In this document: one piece after another, positions 1-15,974 of the stretch
Layout: the number at the start of each line of letters is the position of its first letter
How positions within the stretch are numbered: the first letter of the stretch is position 1
NCBI GenBank assembly: GCA_902519945.1
Contig: CABYLY010000003.1
Location: 1 to 64,000, forward strand
Direction: 5' to 3'
DNA length: 64,000 nt
From: an uncultured Pelagibacteraceae bacterium
Lineage (GTDB): Bacteria; Pseudomonadota; Alphaproteobacteria; Pelagibacterales; Pelagibacteraceae
Notes under the pieces: generated by a model
What the model saw: the letters and a program-made list of their open reading frames with translations, nothing else
Databases searched by the model: none
What the model was told of the DNA's origin: nothing
Program-made: the position numbers and the translations under genes

Positions 1-2
1 GC

Positions 3-854
3 AATAAAGTAAACTTAAACATAAAGCCTTCTGAACCAAATACAGGAATTTATTTTAAGAGAGTAGATTTAGGTTCCAATAACATAATCTTTCCAAATTT
101 TTCTAATGTTTCAAACACCGACTTAAACACAACTATCTCAAATGAATTCGGGGTAAAAGTCTCTACAATAGAACATTTAATGGGAGCCCTATTTGGTTTG
201 GGTATAGATAACGCCCTTATAGAAATTGATAACGATGAAGTTCCTATTTTAGATGGTTCAGCTAAAGATTTTATTGATGAAATAATTAAATCTGGACTTC
301 AAACAAGCAATGCACCAATTAAGATTATTAAAATTAATAAAAAAATAAATTTTGAAGACGGTGAAAGGTATATTTCTATAGAACCTTCCAAACTTAGTTT
401 AGATATAGATTTTCAAATTAAATATTCTAACGAGTTAATTGGTAATCAAAGAAATAAGATTAATGTTTATGAAGATGATTTGAATGATATTTTTAATTCA
501 AGAACATTTTGTTTATATGAAGATATTGAAAAGATCAAATCATTAGGTTTGGCTAAAGGTGGAAGTTTAGATAACGCTGTAGTAGTTAAAGGAAAAAAAA
601 TCTTAAATGAAACCGGGCTAAGAAATTCCAAAGAGTTTGTAAATCATAAAATTTTAGATTGTATCGGTGATCTTTATACAAGTGGTTACAGAGTGATTGG
701 CAGTGTAATTTGTTCTCAAGGTGGACATTTTTTAACTAATAAATTGTTAAAAAAAGTATTCGAAAATAAAGCAAATTTCTCAATAGTTGAAATACAAGAA
801 AGAAATCTACCACACAACATTATAAATAGAAGTTTGTTAAGATCTATAGCTTAA
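3..854 (+). CDS. lpxC: UDP-3-O-acyl-N-acetylglucosamine deacetylase (5' truncated by window edge)
   Basis: Frame is open from nt 3; protein contains EHLMGALFGLGIDNALIEIDNDEVPILDGSA, typical of LpxC. Confidence 0.93.
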   Translation, partial: NKVNLNIKPSEPNTGIYFKRVDLGSNNIIFPNFSNVSNTDLNTTISNEFGVKVSTIEHLMGALFGLGIDNALIEIDNDEVPILDGSAKDFIDEIIKSGLQTSNAPIKIIKINKKINFEDGERYISIEPSKLSLDIDFQIKYSNELIGNQRNKINVYEDDLNDIFNSRTFCLYEDIEKIKSLGLAKGGSLDNAVVVKGKKILNETGLRNSKEFVNHKILDCIGDLYTSGYRVIGSVICSQGGHFLTNKLLKKVFENKANFSIVEIQERNLPHNIINRSLLRSIA

Positions 855-905
855 GCTTAATTATATAAATCTTTTAAATTCGTGTTTTAATTTGTATAAA
901 TCTTT

Positions 906-5459
<4,554 letters not shown>

Positions 5460-5463
<4 letters not shown>

Positions 5464-7496
5464 TTCAATTTTTTTTGATATCTAATCCAACCTGGGCTTC
5501 TTATTTTGTTATCATCAAAATCTATATCCTGATTAAATTCAAAATCCTCTATTTCATCTTTATCTTCTGCAAAAAAAGAATTCTTTTCTAAAGATTTTTC
5601 TGGAAGTTCATCTATAAATCTTGAAGCCATACTATCTATCCAATCTCCTTGATAAAATCTATTCATTGAAAAAGATATAAAAGCATCTTTCTTTGCACGG
5701 GTTATGCCGACATAGGCCAGTCTTCTTTCTTCCTCTAAACCACTCTGACCTTTTTCCTCGATTGATTTTTGATGTGGAAACAGACCTTCTTCCCAACCTG
5801 GTAAAAAAACTGTATCAAATTCTAAACCTTTAGATGCATGCATTGTCATCATATTTACTTTTTCTCCATCCCATTCTTGATCAACTGAAGTGGCTAAAGA
5901 CACATGTTCTAAAAAACTTTCAAGGTTATCAAATTCTTTCATAGCACTCAAAAGTTCTTTAATATTTTCTAATCTATTTTCATTTTCTAAATCTTTTTTA
6001 TTTTTCAACATGGCAGAGTAGCCAGACTCATCTAAAATAATTTGTAGAAGTTTAACATGGTTTATTTTTTTTTTATTTAGGTCATTTCTCCATTTATTCA
6101 TTAACCCTAAAAATAAATTTAAACCTATCTTAGTCTTTGGTTTCACCAAATTTTCCTGGATCAATTTTCTAGATGCGTTCTCTAAACAAAGATTATTTTT
6201 TTTTGCGTATTCATGTATCATTTTAATTGAACTATCACCTATTGATCTCTTTGGATTATTAACAATTCTTTCAAAAGCAAGGTCATCTTTTTCTTGATAG
6301 ATAAGTCTAAGGTAAGCAACACAATCTTTAATTTCAGCTCTTTCATAAAATTTAGTTCCACCTAAAATTCTATAAGGTACACCAATTTTAAGAAATCTTT
6401 CTTCAAACTCTCTTGTTTGAAAAATTGCTCTTACAAGAATTGCAATATTGTTAAAAGAAACTTTGTGCTTAAGGTTCTCTATTTCATCTGAAACACCAAT
6501 AGCTTCATCTTTTCCGTTTTTGAAGCAATTCAATTTAACTAAATTACCTTCATCCTTTGTTGCTTTTAAAGTTTTTCCAATTCTATTTTCATTATTTGCA
6601 ATTAAATTAGACGCAACATTCAAAATATTTTGAGAAGATCTATAATTTTCCTCTAGCCTAATTATTTTTGTATTTTTATAAACCTTGTCGAATTCCAAAA
6701 AATTTCTGATTTCTGCACCCCTCCAACTATAAATAGATTGATCATCATCTCCAACACAGCAAATATTCTTATTTTTTTCAGAAAGTAAATTTAACCATTT
6801 ACTTTGGATGATGTTTGTGTCCTGATATTCGTCTACAAGAATATATTTAAAATTTTTTGAATAGATATTTCTAATATCTTGATCTTTTTCAAAAATTTTT
6901 ACAACATGTAGAATCAAATCTCCAAAATCACACGAATTTAAATCGATAAGTTTTTGTTGGTAAATCTTATAAATTGGTAAAATATTTTTTTCGAAAATGT
7001 CTTTTTTGTTGATAATAACCTCATTAGGATAATATCCTTTATTTTTCCAACGATCTATTATCGCTAAGATATATCTTGGAGCTAACTGTTTGATGTCAAT
7101 ATTTTCAGCTTTACATATATTCTTAATAAGTCTTAATTGATCATCTGTATCAATTATAGTGAAATTTGAATTGAGATTTACTGCAGAGGCGTGTTTTCTC
7201 AAAAGCTTTGCACAGATGGAGTGAAAAGTACCGAGCCAAGATAGTCCAACTGCACCTGAGCCCAGTAACTTACTAACTCTTGTTTGCATTTCTTTTGCAG
7301 CTTTATTAGTAAAGGTGACTGATAAAATTTGGTTTGGATAAGCTTTTTTTTCTTTGATTATGTGTGCAATCCTAGAGGTCAAAACCTTGGTTTTCCCTGA
7401 TCCAGCCCCTGCAACAATCAACAATGGGCCATCTAAATAAATTGTCGCCTCTTTTTGGGCTTTATTTAAATTTTGTAAATAATCGGAGTTTACCAT
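5460..7496 (-). CDS. uvrD: ATP-dependent DNA helicase UvrD/PcrA
   Basis: SF1 motifs GPLLIVAGAGSGKTKVLT, VDEYQDTN, GDDDQSIYSWRGA, TMHASKGLEFD, VGITRAKK. Confidence 0.95.
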
Positions 7497-7530
7497 TTCA
7501 AATAATTAATTATAAGTGATCAAAATCATT

Positions 7531-9021
7531 ATGAGTAGACATAATTTATTAAATAAAAAGATAAAGAAGCAAATTTTATCTATAAACGAATTATTAGAAA
7601 ATAATTTTAATAAATTAAAGTATTTTAAGTCCAATTATAAAAAAATCCTTTTAAATAAGAACAATAGAGTTTTTTTGTTCGTAGGAATACTTGTTATTTT
7701 GACACTATCTTATTTAAGTTTACCTTCTTTTTATAATAAAGAAACAGTTCGATCTGAAATTATGAATCAACTACTTAAAAATTATAATATTGGATTAAAA
7801 TTGGAGGAAGAAATTAATTATAGTTTTTTCCCAACCCCTCATTTCTTTATAAGAAATCCCTTAATTATTCGTGAAAAAAAAGAAATAGGTAAAACAAAAA
7901 ATTTAAGGGTCTTCATTGATGGAGCAAAACTTCTAAAAATTAATGAAATCAATATTAGGAAATTAGTTTTTGAAAAAACTGACTTCAACATTTATTTAGA
8001 AGATTTTGTTTTTTTTGAAAACCTTTTAAAGACCGAACCCAATGATAATATTATTTCATTTAAAAAAAGTAATATTTTTTTTAAAAATAAAGATGACGAG
8101 ATACTTTTTATAAATAAGACGTTAAATAGTAGTTTCTATTATGATTCTAAAAATTTACAAAATGTTTTAGACTCACAAAATGAAGTTTTTAATGTACCAT
8201 TTAAAATAACTTTAAGAAACGATAAATTTAATAAAGAATTTTCAGCGAAATTTGACTCAAATAAAATAAGATTAAATATTGAAAATAAAATAAATTACGA
8301 AAATAAATTAAAAAAGGGATTGTTGGATATCTTATTTATTAATAAAGCAACTACTTTGAAATATGAATTAAATCAAAATTCGTTAAATTTTTTATCTTTT
8401 AATAATAAAAATTCGTATAAAGGAACAATTGACTTTAAACCTTTTTACTTTGCTGCTGAATTTAATTATGAAGGTTTAAGTACAAAAAATTTATTTGATG
8501 AAAATTTCATATTTATTGATTTGATTAATTCGGAACTATTAAATAATAAAAATTTTAGCGCTAACCTCAATGTAAATATTAAGAACATTACAAATGTAAA
8601 TGAATTAAATGATTTACAATTAAAAATTTTTATTGAAGATGGTAATATTAATTTTTCAAATTCAAAAATAAAATGGAAAGACAATCTAGAAATTATTCTC
8701 GATGAAAGTGTATTATTAATTGATAATGACGGTGCGAATTTAGTTGGAACAACAATATTTAATTTTGATGATGTAAATACTTTTTACACTTCTTTTCAAA
8801 TATTGAAAAAAAATAGAAAAAAAATAAAACAAATGCAATTAGATTATATCTATAATTTCAATACCAAAAGTATTACTTTTGAAAATCCCCGAATCGATGG
8901 TAAACAAAATCAAAAACTAGATGAGTTTTTAAATATATTTAATTCAGAGCAAGATAGAATTTTTAATAAAATTACTTTTAAGAACTTTATGAATAATTTT
9001 TTTAATGCTTACGCTGGATAA
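7531..9021 (+). CDS. AsmA-like membrane-anchored protein
   Basis: Single N-terminal TM followed by AsmA-type layout (IGLKLEEEINYSFFPTPHFFIRNPLI); ATG 7531 preferred over GTG 7516. Confidence 0.55.
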   Translation: MSRHNLLNKKIKKQILSINELLENNFNKLKYFKSNYKKILLNKNNRVFLFVGILVILTLSYLSLPSFYNKETVRSEIMNQLLKNYNIGLKLEEEINYSFFPTPHFFIRNPLIIREKKEIGKTKNLRVFIDGAKLLKINEINIRKLVFEKTDFNIYLEDFVFFENLLKTEPNDNIISFKKSNIFFKNKDDEILFINKTLNSSFYYDSKNLQNVLDSQNEVFNVPFKITLRNDKFNKEFSAKFDSNKIRLNIENKINYENKLKKGLLDILFINKATTLKYELNQNSLNFLSFNNKNSYKGTIDFKPFYFAAEFNYEGLSTKNLFDENFIFIDLINSELLNNKNFSANLNVNIKNITNVNELNDLQLKIFIEDGNINFSNSKIKWKDNLEIILDESVLLIDNDGANLVGTTIFNFDDVNTFYTSFQILKKNRKKIKQMQLDYIYNFNTKSITFENPRIDGKQNQKLDEFLNIFNSEQDRIFNKITFKNFMNNFFNAYAG

Positions 9022-10397
9022 ATCATTTTTTTTGGATTAACAATTTTTTCATAATCTTTTTCATTTATTAATCCAGTTTTAAGAGCTTCAGTTTTAAGTG
9101 TAGTTTTATTCTTTAACGCAGATTTAGCAATTTTTGCAGCATTATCATAACCAATCTTAGGAGCTAATGCTGTAACTAACATTAAAGAATTTTCTAAATA
9201 AAAATTTATTTTTTCTTTATCTGCTTTTAAGCCCTTAATACAATACAAAGCAAAATTCTTAGAACTATCAGCCAATAAATCTATTGATTGCAATATGTTA
9301 TGAGCAATTAAAGGCTTAAATACATTTAGTTCAAAATGACCATGAGATCCTGCCATAGTAATCCCATTATGATTTCCTATTACTTTTACACAAACCATAG
9401 TGACAGCTTCTGATTGAGTTGGATTCACTTTACCAGGCATTATCGAAGAACCCGGTTCATTTGCTGGTAAAATTAATTCACCATAACCCGCTCTTGGACC
9501 AGATCCTAAAAATCTAATATCATTAGCCACTTTCATTAAACAAACTGCTGTCGTATTTAAAGTTCCAGAAAAATTCACAATTTCATCATGAGCCGCGAGT
9601 GCAGCAAATTTATTTTTAGTAGGCTTAAAAGGAATTTTAGTTATTTTTCTTATCTCATTTATAATTTTTTTGTCAAAACCTTTTTTACTATTTATTCCTG
9701 TTCCTACGGCAGTACCACCTTGTGCTAGCAAATAAATTTCACTCAATGCATTTTTAATTCTTGTGATACAATCTTCTAATTGAGATTGATAACCAGAAAA
9801 TTCTTGACCTAAAGATAATGGCGTCGCATCTTGTAAATGAGTTCTGCCAACTTTTACTATCTTTTTAAATTGAGATACTTTTTTTTTAAGTTCTTTATTT
9901 AATAGTTCTAAAGCTGGTAAAAGTTTATTCCTTGTCTCAATAGCAATTGCTATGTGCATTGCAGTTGGGAATACATCATTTGTTGATTGAGATTTATTGA
10001 CGTGATCATTAGGATGTACAGGTTTTTTAGAACCTTTTTTACCCCCTAAAATTTCAATTGCTCTATTAGCGATAACCTCATTAACGTTCATATTAGTTTG
10101 TGTTCCAGATCCAGTTTGCCAAACTTTAAGAGGAAAGTGCTCATCTAGTTTGCCTGAAATTACCTCATTTGAAGCTTTTATAATTGCTTTTGCAATGTTT
10201 GGAGCGATTTGTTTTTCCCTTGAATGAACTATTGCAGCTGCTTTTTTTATTATTGCAATAGATTTAATAAGTATTGGCCTTACTAAAAATTCCCCTATAT
10301 CAAAATACTTCTTAGATCTTTGAGTTGATGCACCCCAATATTTATCGTTTGGAACACTTATTTTTCCAATGCTATCAAATTCTTTTCTTAATTTCAC
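9009..10397 (-). CDS. fumC: Class II fumarate hydratase
   Basis: GSSIMPGKVNPTQSEA signature, TGSGTQTNMNVNEVIANRA. Confidence 0.97.
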   Translation of the reverse strand: MKLRKEFDSIGKISVPNDKYWGASTQRSKKYFDIGEFLVRPILIKSIAIIKKAAAIVHSREKQIAPNIAKAIIKASNEVISGKLDEHFPLKVWQTGSGTQTNMNVNEVIANRAIEILGGKKGSKKPVHPNDHVNKSQSTNDVFPTAMHIAIAIETRNKLLPALELLNKELKKKVSQFKKIVKVGRTHLQDATPLSLGQEFSGYQSQLEDCITRIKNALSEIYLLAQGGTAVGTGINSKKGFDKKIINEIRKITKIPFKPTKNKFAALAAHDEIVNFSGTLNTTAVCLMKVANDIRFLGSGPRAGYGELILPANEPGSSIMPGKVNPTQSEAVTMVCVKVIGNHNGITMAGSHGHFELNVFKPLIAHNILQSIDLLADSSKNFALYCIKGLKADKEKINFYLENSLMLVTALAPKIGYDNAAKIAKSALKNKTTLKTEALKTGLINEKDYEKIVNPKKMIYPA

Positions 10398-10464
10398 GAA
10401 TATTATTTTTTAAGTATATACATAATATATATATATTAATTTTATTTAAACTTATAGGAGCAAA

Positions 10465-10836
10465 ATGACAAATTTCAATAAAGTAGGAACTTTCATGAAA
10501 ACTTTTGGTCAAGAAGTCAAAACAAAACCCTCATTTAGCACAGACAAAATTAACAAACTAAGGCTTGATTTAATCAAGGAAGAACTTAGTGAGCTTACAG
10601 AAGCAATGAACAACAAAGACTTATTAGAAGTTGCTGATGCTTTAACAGATATTCTTTATGTTACTTATGGAGCAGGACATGCATTTGGTATTAATTTAGA
10701 TAAATGTTTTGAGGAGGTTCAAAATTCTAATATGAGTAAATTAGATGAAAATGGTAAACCTATTTATAACGAGCATGGCAAAGTTATGAAGGGACCAAAT
10801 TATTTTAAGCCGGATTTATCTAAATTTGTAAATTAA
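10465..10836 (+). CDS. MazG-like / phosphoribosyl-ATP pyrophosphohydrolase-like protein
   Basis: LIKEELSELTEAMNNKDLLEVADALTDILYVTYGAG (E-E-x-x-E ... D-A-x-x-D pattern). Confidence 0.85.
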   Translation: MTNFNKVGTFMKTFGQEVKTKPSFSTDKINKLRLDLIKEELSELTEAMNNKDLLEVADALTDILYVTYGAGHAFGINLDKCFEEVQNSNMSKLDENGKPIYNEHGKVMKGPNYFKPDLSKFVN

Positions 10837-11666
10837 ATTTCCAATTTTAAGTCTACTGCTGGAACACTATGTGTAATGCTGCCAACCGAGACTCTGTTCA
10901 CTCCAGTTTTTGCGACTGATTTTATATTTTTTAAACTTATATTTCCAGATGCTTCAGTTTCATAATATTTTTTTGCAATTTTGACACCTTCTTTTAAATT
11001 TTTAATGCTCATGTTATCAAATAATACAGTATTGAATTTAAAACCCATTATTTCATCAAGTTGTTTTAGATTATCCACCTCAACTGTAATTTTTTTTCCT
11101 TTTTTATTCTTAATAGCTGATAAAATTAGTTTTTTAATATTTTGATTAGCAATGTGATTGTCTTTGATTAAGAATTCATCACTTAAATTGAATCTATGAT
11201 TAGTACCTCCCCCAACTTTAACAGCATATTTTTGAATTACCCTATAGTTTGGTAATGTTTTTCTAGTGCAACAAATTTTACACTTTTTTCCTGCAAGTTT
11301 AACAAACTGGTTAGTTTTTGTAGCAATGCCTGAAATATGAGATAAAAAATTTAAAGCTACTCTTTCAGCAATTAATATTGAATTCGCCTTTCCTTTTACT
11401 AATGCAATAATGGAATTTTTTTTCACTAATGAACCATCTCTTTTTTTTATGATAAATTTGGTTTTTTTGTCCACTTTTTTAAATGCATGTTTTGCGAATA
11501 GTAAACCTGCAATAATTGCTTTCTGATTAGATATTAATCTTGCAGTAATAACTTTATTTTTTTTTAACAAGTTAGAAGTTATATCTCCATAAGGATATAG
11601 ATCTTCTGCTAGAGCAAGTTTAATTCTGTCTTTGACAAAATTTTCAGTTAACTTAACGTTTGACAC
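10833..11666 (-). CDS. nadC: Quinolinate phosphoribosyltransferase
   Basis: EDLYPYGDITS, CTRKTLPNYRVIQKYAVKVGGGTNHRFNLSDEFLIKDNHI. Confidence 0.96.
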   Translation of the reverse strand: MSNVKLTENFVKDRIKLALAEDLYPYGDITSNLLKKNKVITARLISNQKAIIAGLLFAKHAFKKVDKKTKFIIKKRDGSLVKKNSIIALVKGKANSILIAERVALNFLSHISGIATKTNQFVKLAGKKCKICCTRKTLPNYRVIQKYAVKVGGGTNHRFNLSDEFLIKDNHIANQNIKKLILSAIKNKKGKKITVEVDNLKQLDEIMGFKFNTVLFDNMSIKNLKEGVKIAKKYYETEASGNISLKNIKSVAKTGVNRVSVGSITHSVPAVDLKLEI

Positions 11667-11672
11667 AAAGTC

Positions 11673-12677
11673 TTATCTACCAATAGCAACCATTTTTTCT
11701 ACAGACAATCTAGCTTTATTGATCGTCTCTTGGTCCATGATTATTTCACCTGTTTCTTTTTCTAAGCAATCTAAAATTTTAGGCAAAGTAATTTTTTTCA
11801 TATGAGGACAAAGGTTACATGGTCTAATAAATTCAACATTAGGATTTTCTACTTGAATGTTATCACTCATAGAACATTCAGTAACCATCATAACTTTTTT
11901 AGGTTGATTATCTTTTACATAATTTATCATCCCAGAAGTTGAGCCAGCAAAGTCACTTGCTTTTATTACTTCAGGTGGACACTCTGGGTGTGCAATAATT
12001 TTAATCCCAGGATTTTTTTCTCTAATATCGTTTATTTGTTTTTCATTGAATTGATCATGAACAATGCAGATCCCTTTCCAGGAAATAATTTCTACATCTG
12101 TTTGTGAAGCAACATATTTTGCAAGATAATCATCAGGTAGAAAAATAACTTTTTTAACTCCAAGTGATTTTACAATCTTAACTGCATTTGCTGATGTACA
12201 ACAAACATCAGTTTCAGCTTTTACATCAGCTGAAGTATTTACATAAGAAACAACAGGAACCCCAGGATATTTTTCTTTGAGCAATCTCACATCTTTACCC
12301 GTAATTGAAGATGAAAGAGAACATCCAGCTTTCATATCTGGTAACAAAACTTTTTTATTTGGACTCATTAATTTTGCTGTCTCTGCCATAAAGTGTACTC
12401 CAGCCATTACAATTATGTCTGCTGAAGTTTTTGAAGCTTCAACTGCAAGAGCTAATGAGTCTGCTGAAAAATCCGCTATGCCATGATAAATTTCAGGTGT
12501 TTGATAGTTATGAGCAAGAATGACTGCGTTCTTCTCTTTTTTGAGTTTATTAATTTTATGTATATAAGGAGCATGCACTGACCATTCAATCTCAGGCATA
12601 ACCTTTGATATTTTTTTGTAAATCGGGTCAGTTGCTAGTTTTACTTCTTGGTTAAATTCCATACCAAAATTTATCAA
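11673..12677 (-). CDS. nadA: Quinolinate synthase
   Basis: AHNYQTPEIYHGIADFSADSLALA, MAETAKLMSPNKKVLLPD, AHPECPPEV, FIRPCNLCPHMKKI. Confidence 0.96.
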   Translation of the reverse strand: MINFGMEFNQEVKLATDPIYKKISKVMPEIEWSVHAPYIHKINKLKKEKNAVILAHNYQTPEIYHGIADFSADSLALAVEASKTSADIIVMAGVHFMAETAKLMSPNKKVLLPDMKAGCSLSSSITGKDVRLLKEKYPGVPVVSYVNTSADVKAETDVCCTSANAVKIVKSLGVKKVIFLPDDYLAKYVASQTDVEIISWKGICIVHDQFNEKQINDIREKNPGIKIIAHPECPPEVIKASDFAGSTSGMINYVKDNQPKKVMMVTECSMSDNIQVENPNVEFIRPCNLCPHMKKITLPKILDCLEKETGEIIMDQETINKARLSVEKMVAIGR

Positions 12678-12718
12678 TTTGAAACCTACTTGTCATTGAT
12701 TTATTGTGGGTCATATTT

Positions 12719-12804
12719 GCGGCCATGCTGAAATTGGTAGACAGGCACGGTTGAGGGCCGTGTGGACCTAGTCCATGAGAGTTCGAGTCTCTCTGGCCGC
12801 ACCA
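12719..12804 (+). tRNA. tRNA-Leu (anticodon GAG), CCA encoded
   Basis: Acceptor GCGGCCA/TGGCCGC, anticodon stem CACGG-TTGAGGG-CCGTG, class II variable arm, TTCGAGT T-loop, ACCA 3' end. Confidence 0.95.
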
Positions 12805-12821
12805 AAACGAAATTTTTATGG

Positions 12822-12843
12822 GAATTTTTTAGTCAAAAAATTC
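12822..12843. terminator. Possible bidirectional AT-rich hairpin between tRNA-Leu and ygfZ
   Basis: GAATTTTTT-agtc-AAAAAATTC perfect 9-bp stem lying at the ygfZ stop codon. Confidence 0.4.
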
Positions 12844-13729
12844 AAATTTTAAGCCAATTAGGAATTAAGATTTTAAAGGATCCATTTTTGCTTTTGTATA
12901 TTTGATCTTTGTTAAAATTTTTATCTAAGTATTTTATTAGTGCATAAGGATATTCTTGATTTATCAAAACTTTACCAATTTCAACATCATTGTTATAAAT
13001 TTTTTCATCTTCATCAAGTTGACCGTCAATAATTTCTATCGGTAGCAATCTTTTTGAAAGTTTATCTTTTAATTTTATTCTTGCAGTATTTTCTTGACCA
13101 ACATAACACCCTTTTTTAAAGTCAATTCCATTAAGCTCTTCAAAGTTACACTCAATACCAAATAATTTGTTTTTTAATTTATTAAGATTTTTTGGCACAA
13201 TCCCTAACTTATGACTGAGCTCATAATAATTATTTATATTATTGTCTTTCAGCTCGAGTTTTTTCAAAGATAAATAAAGCTTTTCTAAATTGATAATTAA
13301 TCTTGCACCTAAATTTTTATTTCGTGGATCTAAAACAATGGGATCTTCTCTAAATTTTAGAGTGAAACCTTCTACATCCTTTGCACCCTTAATTGATAAA
13401 AATTTTTCGTAACTTAGATTAGCTACAACAAATTCATTGCTTAAATTTAATATTTCAACTTTTGATCGAATTTTATACAGATTTAATTGATTAAAAAAAT
13501 CCTCAGATTGGGATTTTTCACAATCGATTAAATAACCTGTTTTGTGTTTTAATAAAATGAATTCATAAAGAAATTTCCCCTGTGGGGTTAGTAAAGAGGC
13601 AAAACAACTTGAATTTTCTGTAACTTTTTCAATATCGTTGCTAACTAAATTTTGTAAAAAACCTTTTGCTTCTTCACCATTTATGTAAAGAACTGCTCTA
13701 TCTTCTAAAATGTGTACATTGTTGTTCAT
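12842..13729 (-). CDS. ygfZ: Folate-binding protein YgfZ (GcvT-like, Fe-S cluster maintenance)
   Basis: FKKGCYVGQENTARI matches the KGCYxGQE motif; YINGEEAKGFLQNLVSNDI N-terminus. Confidence 0.9.
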   Translation of the reverse strand: MNNNVHILEDRAVLYINGEEAKGFLQNLVSNDIEKVTENSSCFASLLTPQGKFLYEFILLKHKTGYLIDCEKSQSEDFFNQLNLYKIRSKVEILNLSNEFVVANLSYEKFLSIKGAKDVEGFTLKFREDPIVLDPRNKNLGARLIINLEKLYLSLKKLELKDNNINNYYELSHKLGIVPKNLNKLKNKLFGIECNFEELNGIDFKKGCYVGQENTARIKLKDKLSKRLLPIEIIDGQLDEDEKIYNNDVEIGKVLINQEYPYALIKYLDKNFNKDQIYKSKNGSFKILIPNWLKI

Positions 13730-13772
13730 ATTTGCTAGATAACTATTTTTAATATAATAACTTTTTCAATAA

Positions 13773-15080
13773 ATGTTAGATCTAATTATAAAAAATGGAA
13801 AGTGTTACATAGATGGCAAGTTAGAGGAAAAAGATATTGCTATTAAAGACGGTAAAATTTTAAAAATCGGTAAAATTTCTGAAGAATGTAAAGATATATA
13901 CGATGCTAAGGACAAAACGGTTTTACCAGGGTGTATAGACACGCAAACCCATTTTAGAGAACCAGGATCAACCGATACAGAAGATCTTCACTCTGGAAGT
14001 AGAGCAGCGATTGTAGGGGGTATCACAGCGGTATTTGAAATGCCAAATACAAATCCTCCAACTGCTACTAAAAAAGAATTTCAAAGAAAATTAGATTTAG
14101 CAAAAAATAGAATGTACTGTAACTATGCTTTTTACTTTGGAGCAACAGCTGATAACGCAAATGAATTAGCAGAATTAAAAAATTTAGAAGGATGTTGTGG
14201 TATAAAACTTTTTGCAGGCTCTTCGACTGGGAATCTTTTAGTTGCTGAGGAAAAAGATATAGATAAAGTTTTTCAAAATAGTTCAAAGGTTGTTGCAGTG
14301 CATTCTGAGGATGAGGAAATTCTTAATCAGAATAAAAAATTAATTAAAAAAGGCGACGTGCATACACATCCAGTTTGGAGAAGTGAAGAATGTGCAATGT
14401 CTTCTACAAGAAGAATAGTTAGGCTTGCAGAACGTTACAATAAAAAAGCACATGTGCTACATATTACAACAAAACAAGAAATTGATTTTCTATCACAACA
14501 TAAGGGCAATATTACTTTTGAAATTACTCCACAACACTTAACTATCTACGCACCAGATTGTTACGATAAGCTAGGTACTTATGCTCAGATGAATCCACCT
14601 ATAAGGGATAAATCTCACTACGATAGATTGTGGTACGCAGTTAAAAATAACTTAAATGATACTATTGGATCTGACCACGCCCCACATTTAAAAGTTAATA
14701 AGGATAAAGAGTATCCAAACTCTCCATCTGGGATGCCAGGTGTGCAAACATTAATGCCTGTAATGCTAAACCATGTGAATGATGGGAAATTAACTTTGAA
14801 TCAATTAATTAATCTTGTTTGTGAAAATCCAATTAAAATTTTTGGAATAAAAAATAAAGGATTTATTAAAGAAGGCTTTGATGCTGATTTTACAATTGTC
14901 GACATGAATAAAAAAATAATTATTAAAAATGAAAACATAGAGAGTAAGTGTGGTTGGTCACCATTTAACGAAACTGAATTTAAAGGAACACCTGTTGCAA
15001 CAATAATTTCTGGGAAGATTAAAATGAGGGATGGAAAAATTTTGGGTGAACCAGAGGGAAAACCTCTGTTATTTGATTAA
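13773..15080 (+). CDS. pyrC: Dihydroorotase / amidohydrolase
   Basis: LPGCIDTQTHFREPGSTDTEDLHSGSRAA, GSDHAPH, SGMPGVQTLMPVML. Confidence 0.88.
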   Translation: MLDLIIKNGKCYIDGKLEEKDIAIKDGKILKIGKISEECKDIYDAKDKTVLPGCIDTQTHFREPGSTDTEDLHSGSRAAIVGGITAVFEMPNTNPPTATKKEFQRKLDLAKNRMYCNYAFYFGATADNANELAELKNLEGCCGIKLFAGSSTGNLLVAEEKDIDKVFQNSSKVVAVHSEDEEILNQNKKLIKKGDVHTHPVWRSEECAMSSTRRIVRLAERYNKKAHVLHITTKQEIDFLSQHKGNITFEITPQHLTIYAPDCYDKLGTYAQMNPPIRDKSHYDRLWYAVKNNLNDTIGSDHAPHLKVNKDKEYPNSPSGMPGVQTLMPVMLNHVNDGKLTLNQLINLVCENPIKIFGIKNKGFIKEGFDADFTIVDMNKKIIIKNENIESKCGWSPFNETEFKGTPVATIISGKIKMRDGKILGEPEGKPLLFD

Positions 15081-15083
15081 AGT

Positions 15084-15968
15084 TTATTTTAAAAAAATTA
15101 AATCAATATTTTTTCCTTTAGTTTTTTTTGATAATTCCATTACCTGATCTTTGCTATAGATATTGCCGTTAAAATCTGTAAATTTTTTATATAAATTTAG
15201 GTTTTCTCTATATTTTGAAAAATTTATTTTTTTCTCATTAATGGGAGTGATTTCAATTATTAAAATTTGATTTTTTTTAAGCACACTTTTAGGAATTTCT
15301 TGAAATATTATCTCATCATATCCTTGGGTATCAATTTTAATAATATTTTTTTTTAATTTTATGCTTTTAAAAAATTTTTGAGTACTCTCACATTTTATTA
15401 TTTCATAGTTATCAGGACTATTCATAAATCCTAATTTGTCTCTTTCTACCATTTCATAATAAAAACTTAAATTACCCATATTATTTTTATCTATAAATAA
15501 TTTTTTATCCTCTTTTTTGGCACTTAAAGCAAAATTAAAAAATTTTATATTTTTGTAATCTTTGAGGTTATTCTTTAAACAAAAATAATTTTCCTGATTA
15601 GGCTCAACACAATAAGTATTGGATAATTTTATCTTATTATTTAACAAACATTTTGACATTATCCCAATATTGGCACCGATATCGACAAAATCATATTTTA
15701 TCTTTTTATTAATTATAGACTTAATCTTTTTAATAAACTCATTTTGATAATTTTGATCATTTATAATATTCCAACTTTGAAAACTATCATTAACAAGATA
15801 CATTTTTTCATTTTTTTTTCCTAAAATTGTATTTTTTGAAAATTTAACTATTGAAATTGAAGGTGGACAAACCTCATTTGCAAATAAATTATTTTTAATT
15901 GTCCAAATGAGTTTTTTTCTATTTTTAAAAAACTTTAAGAAAAAGTTGTATTTAAAATTCTCAAACAT
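15084..15968 (-). CDS. FkbM-family methyltransferase
   Basis: DFVDIGANIGIMSK...YCVEPNQENYFCLKNNL...IKIDTQGYDEII. Confidence 0.85.
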   Translation of the reverse strand: MFENFKYNFFLKFFKNRKKLIWTIKNNLFANEVCPPSISIVKFSKNTILGKKNEKMYLVNDSFQSWNIINDQNYQNEFIKKIKSIINKKIKYDFVDIGANIGIMSKCLLNNKIKLSNTYCVEPNQENYFCLKNNLKDYKNIKFFNFALSAKKEDKKLFIDKNNMGNLSFYYEMVERDKLGFMNSPDNYEIIKCESTQKFFKSIKLKKNIIKIDTQGYDEIIFQEIPKSVLKKNQILIIEITPINEKKINFSKYRENLNLYKKFTDFNGNIYSKDQVMELSKKTKGKNIDLIFLK

Positions 15969-15974
15969 GAATAA

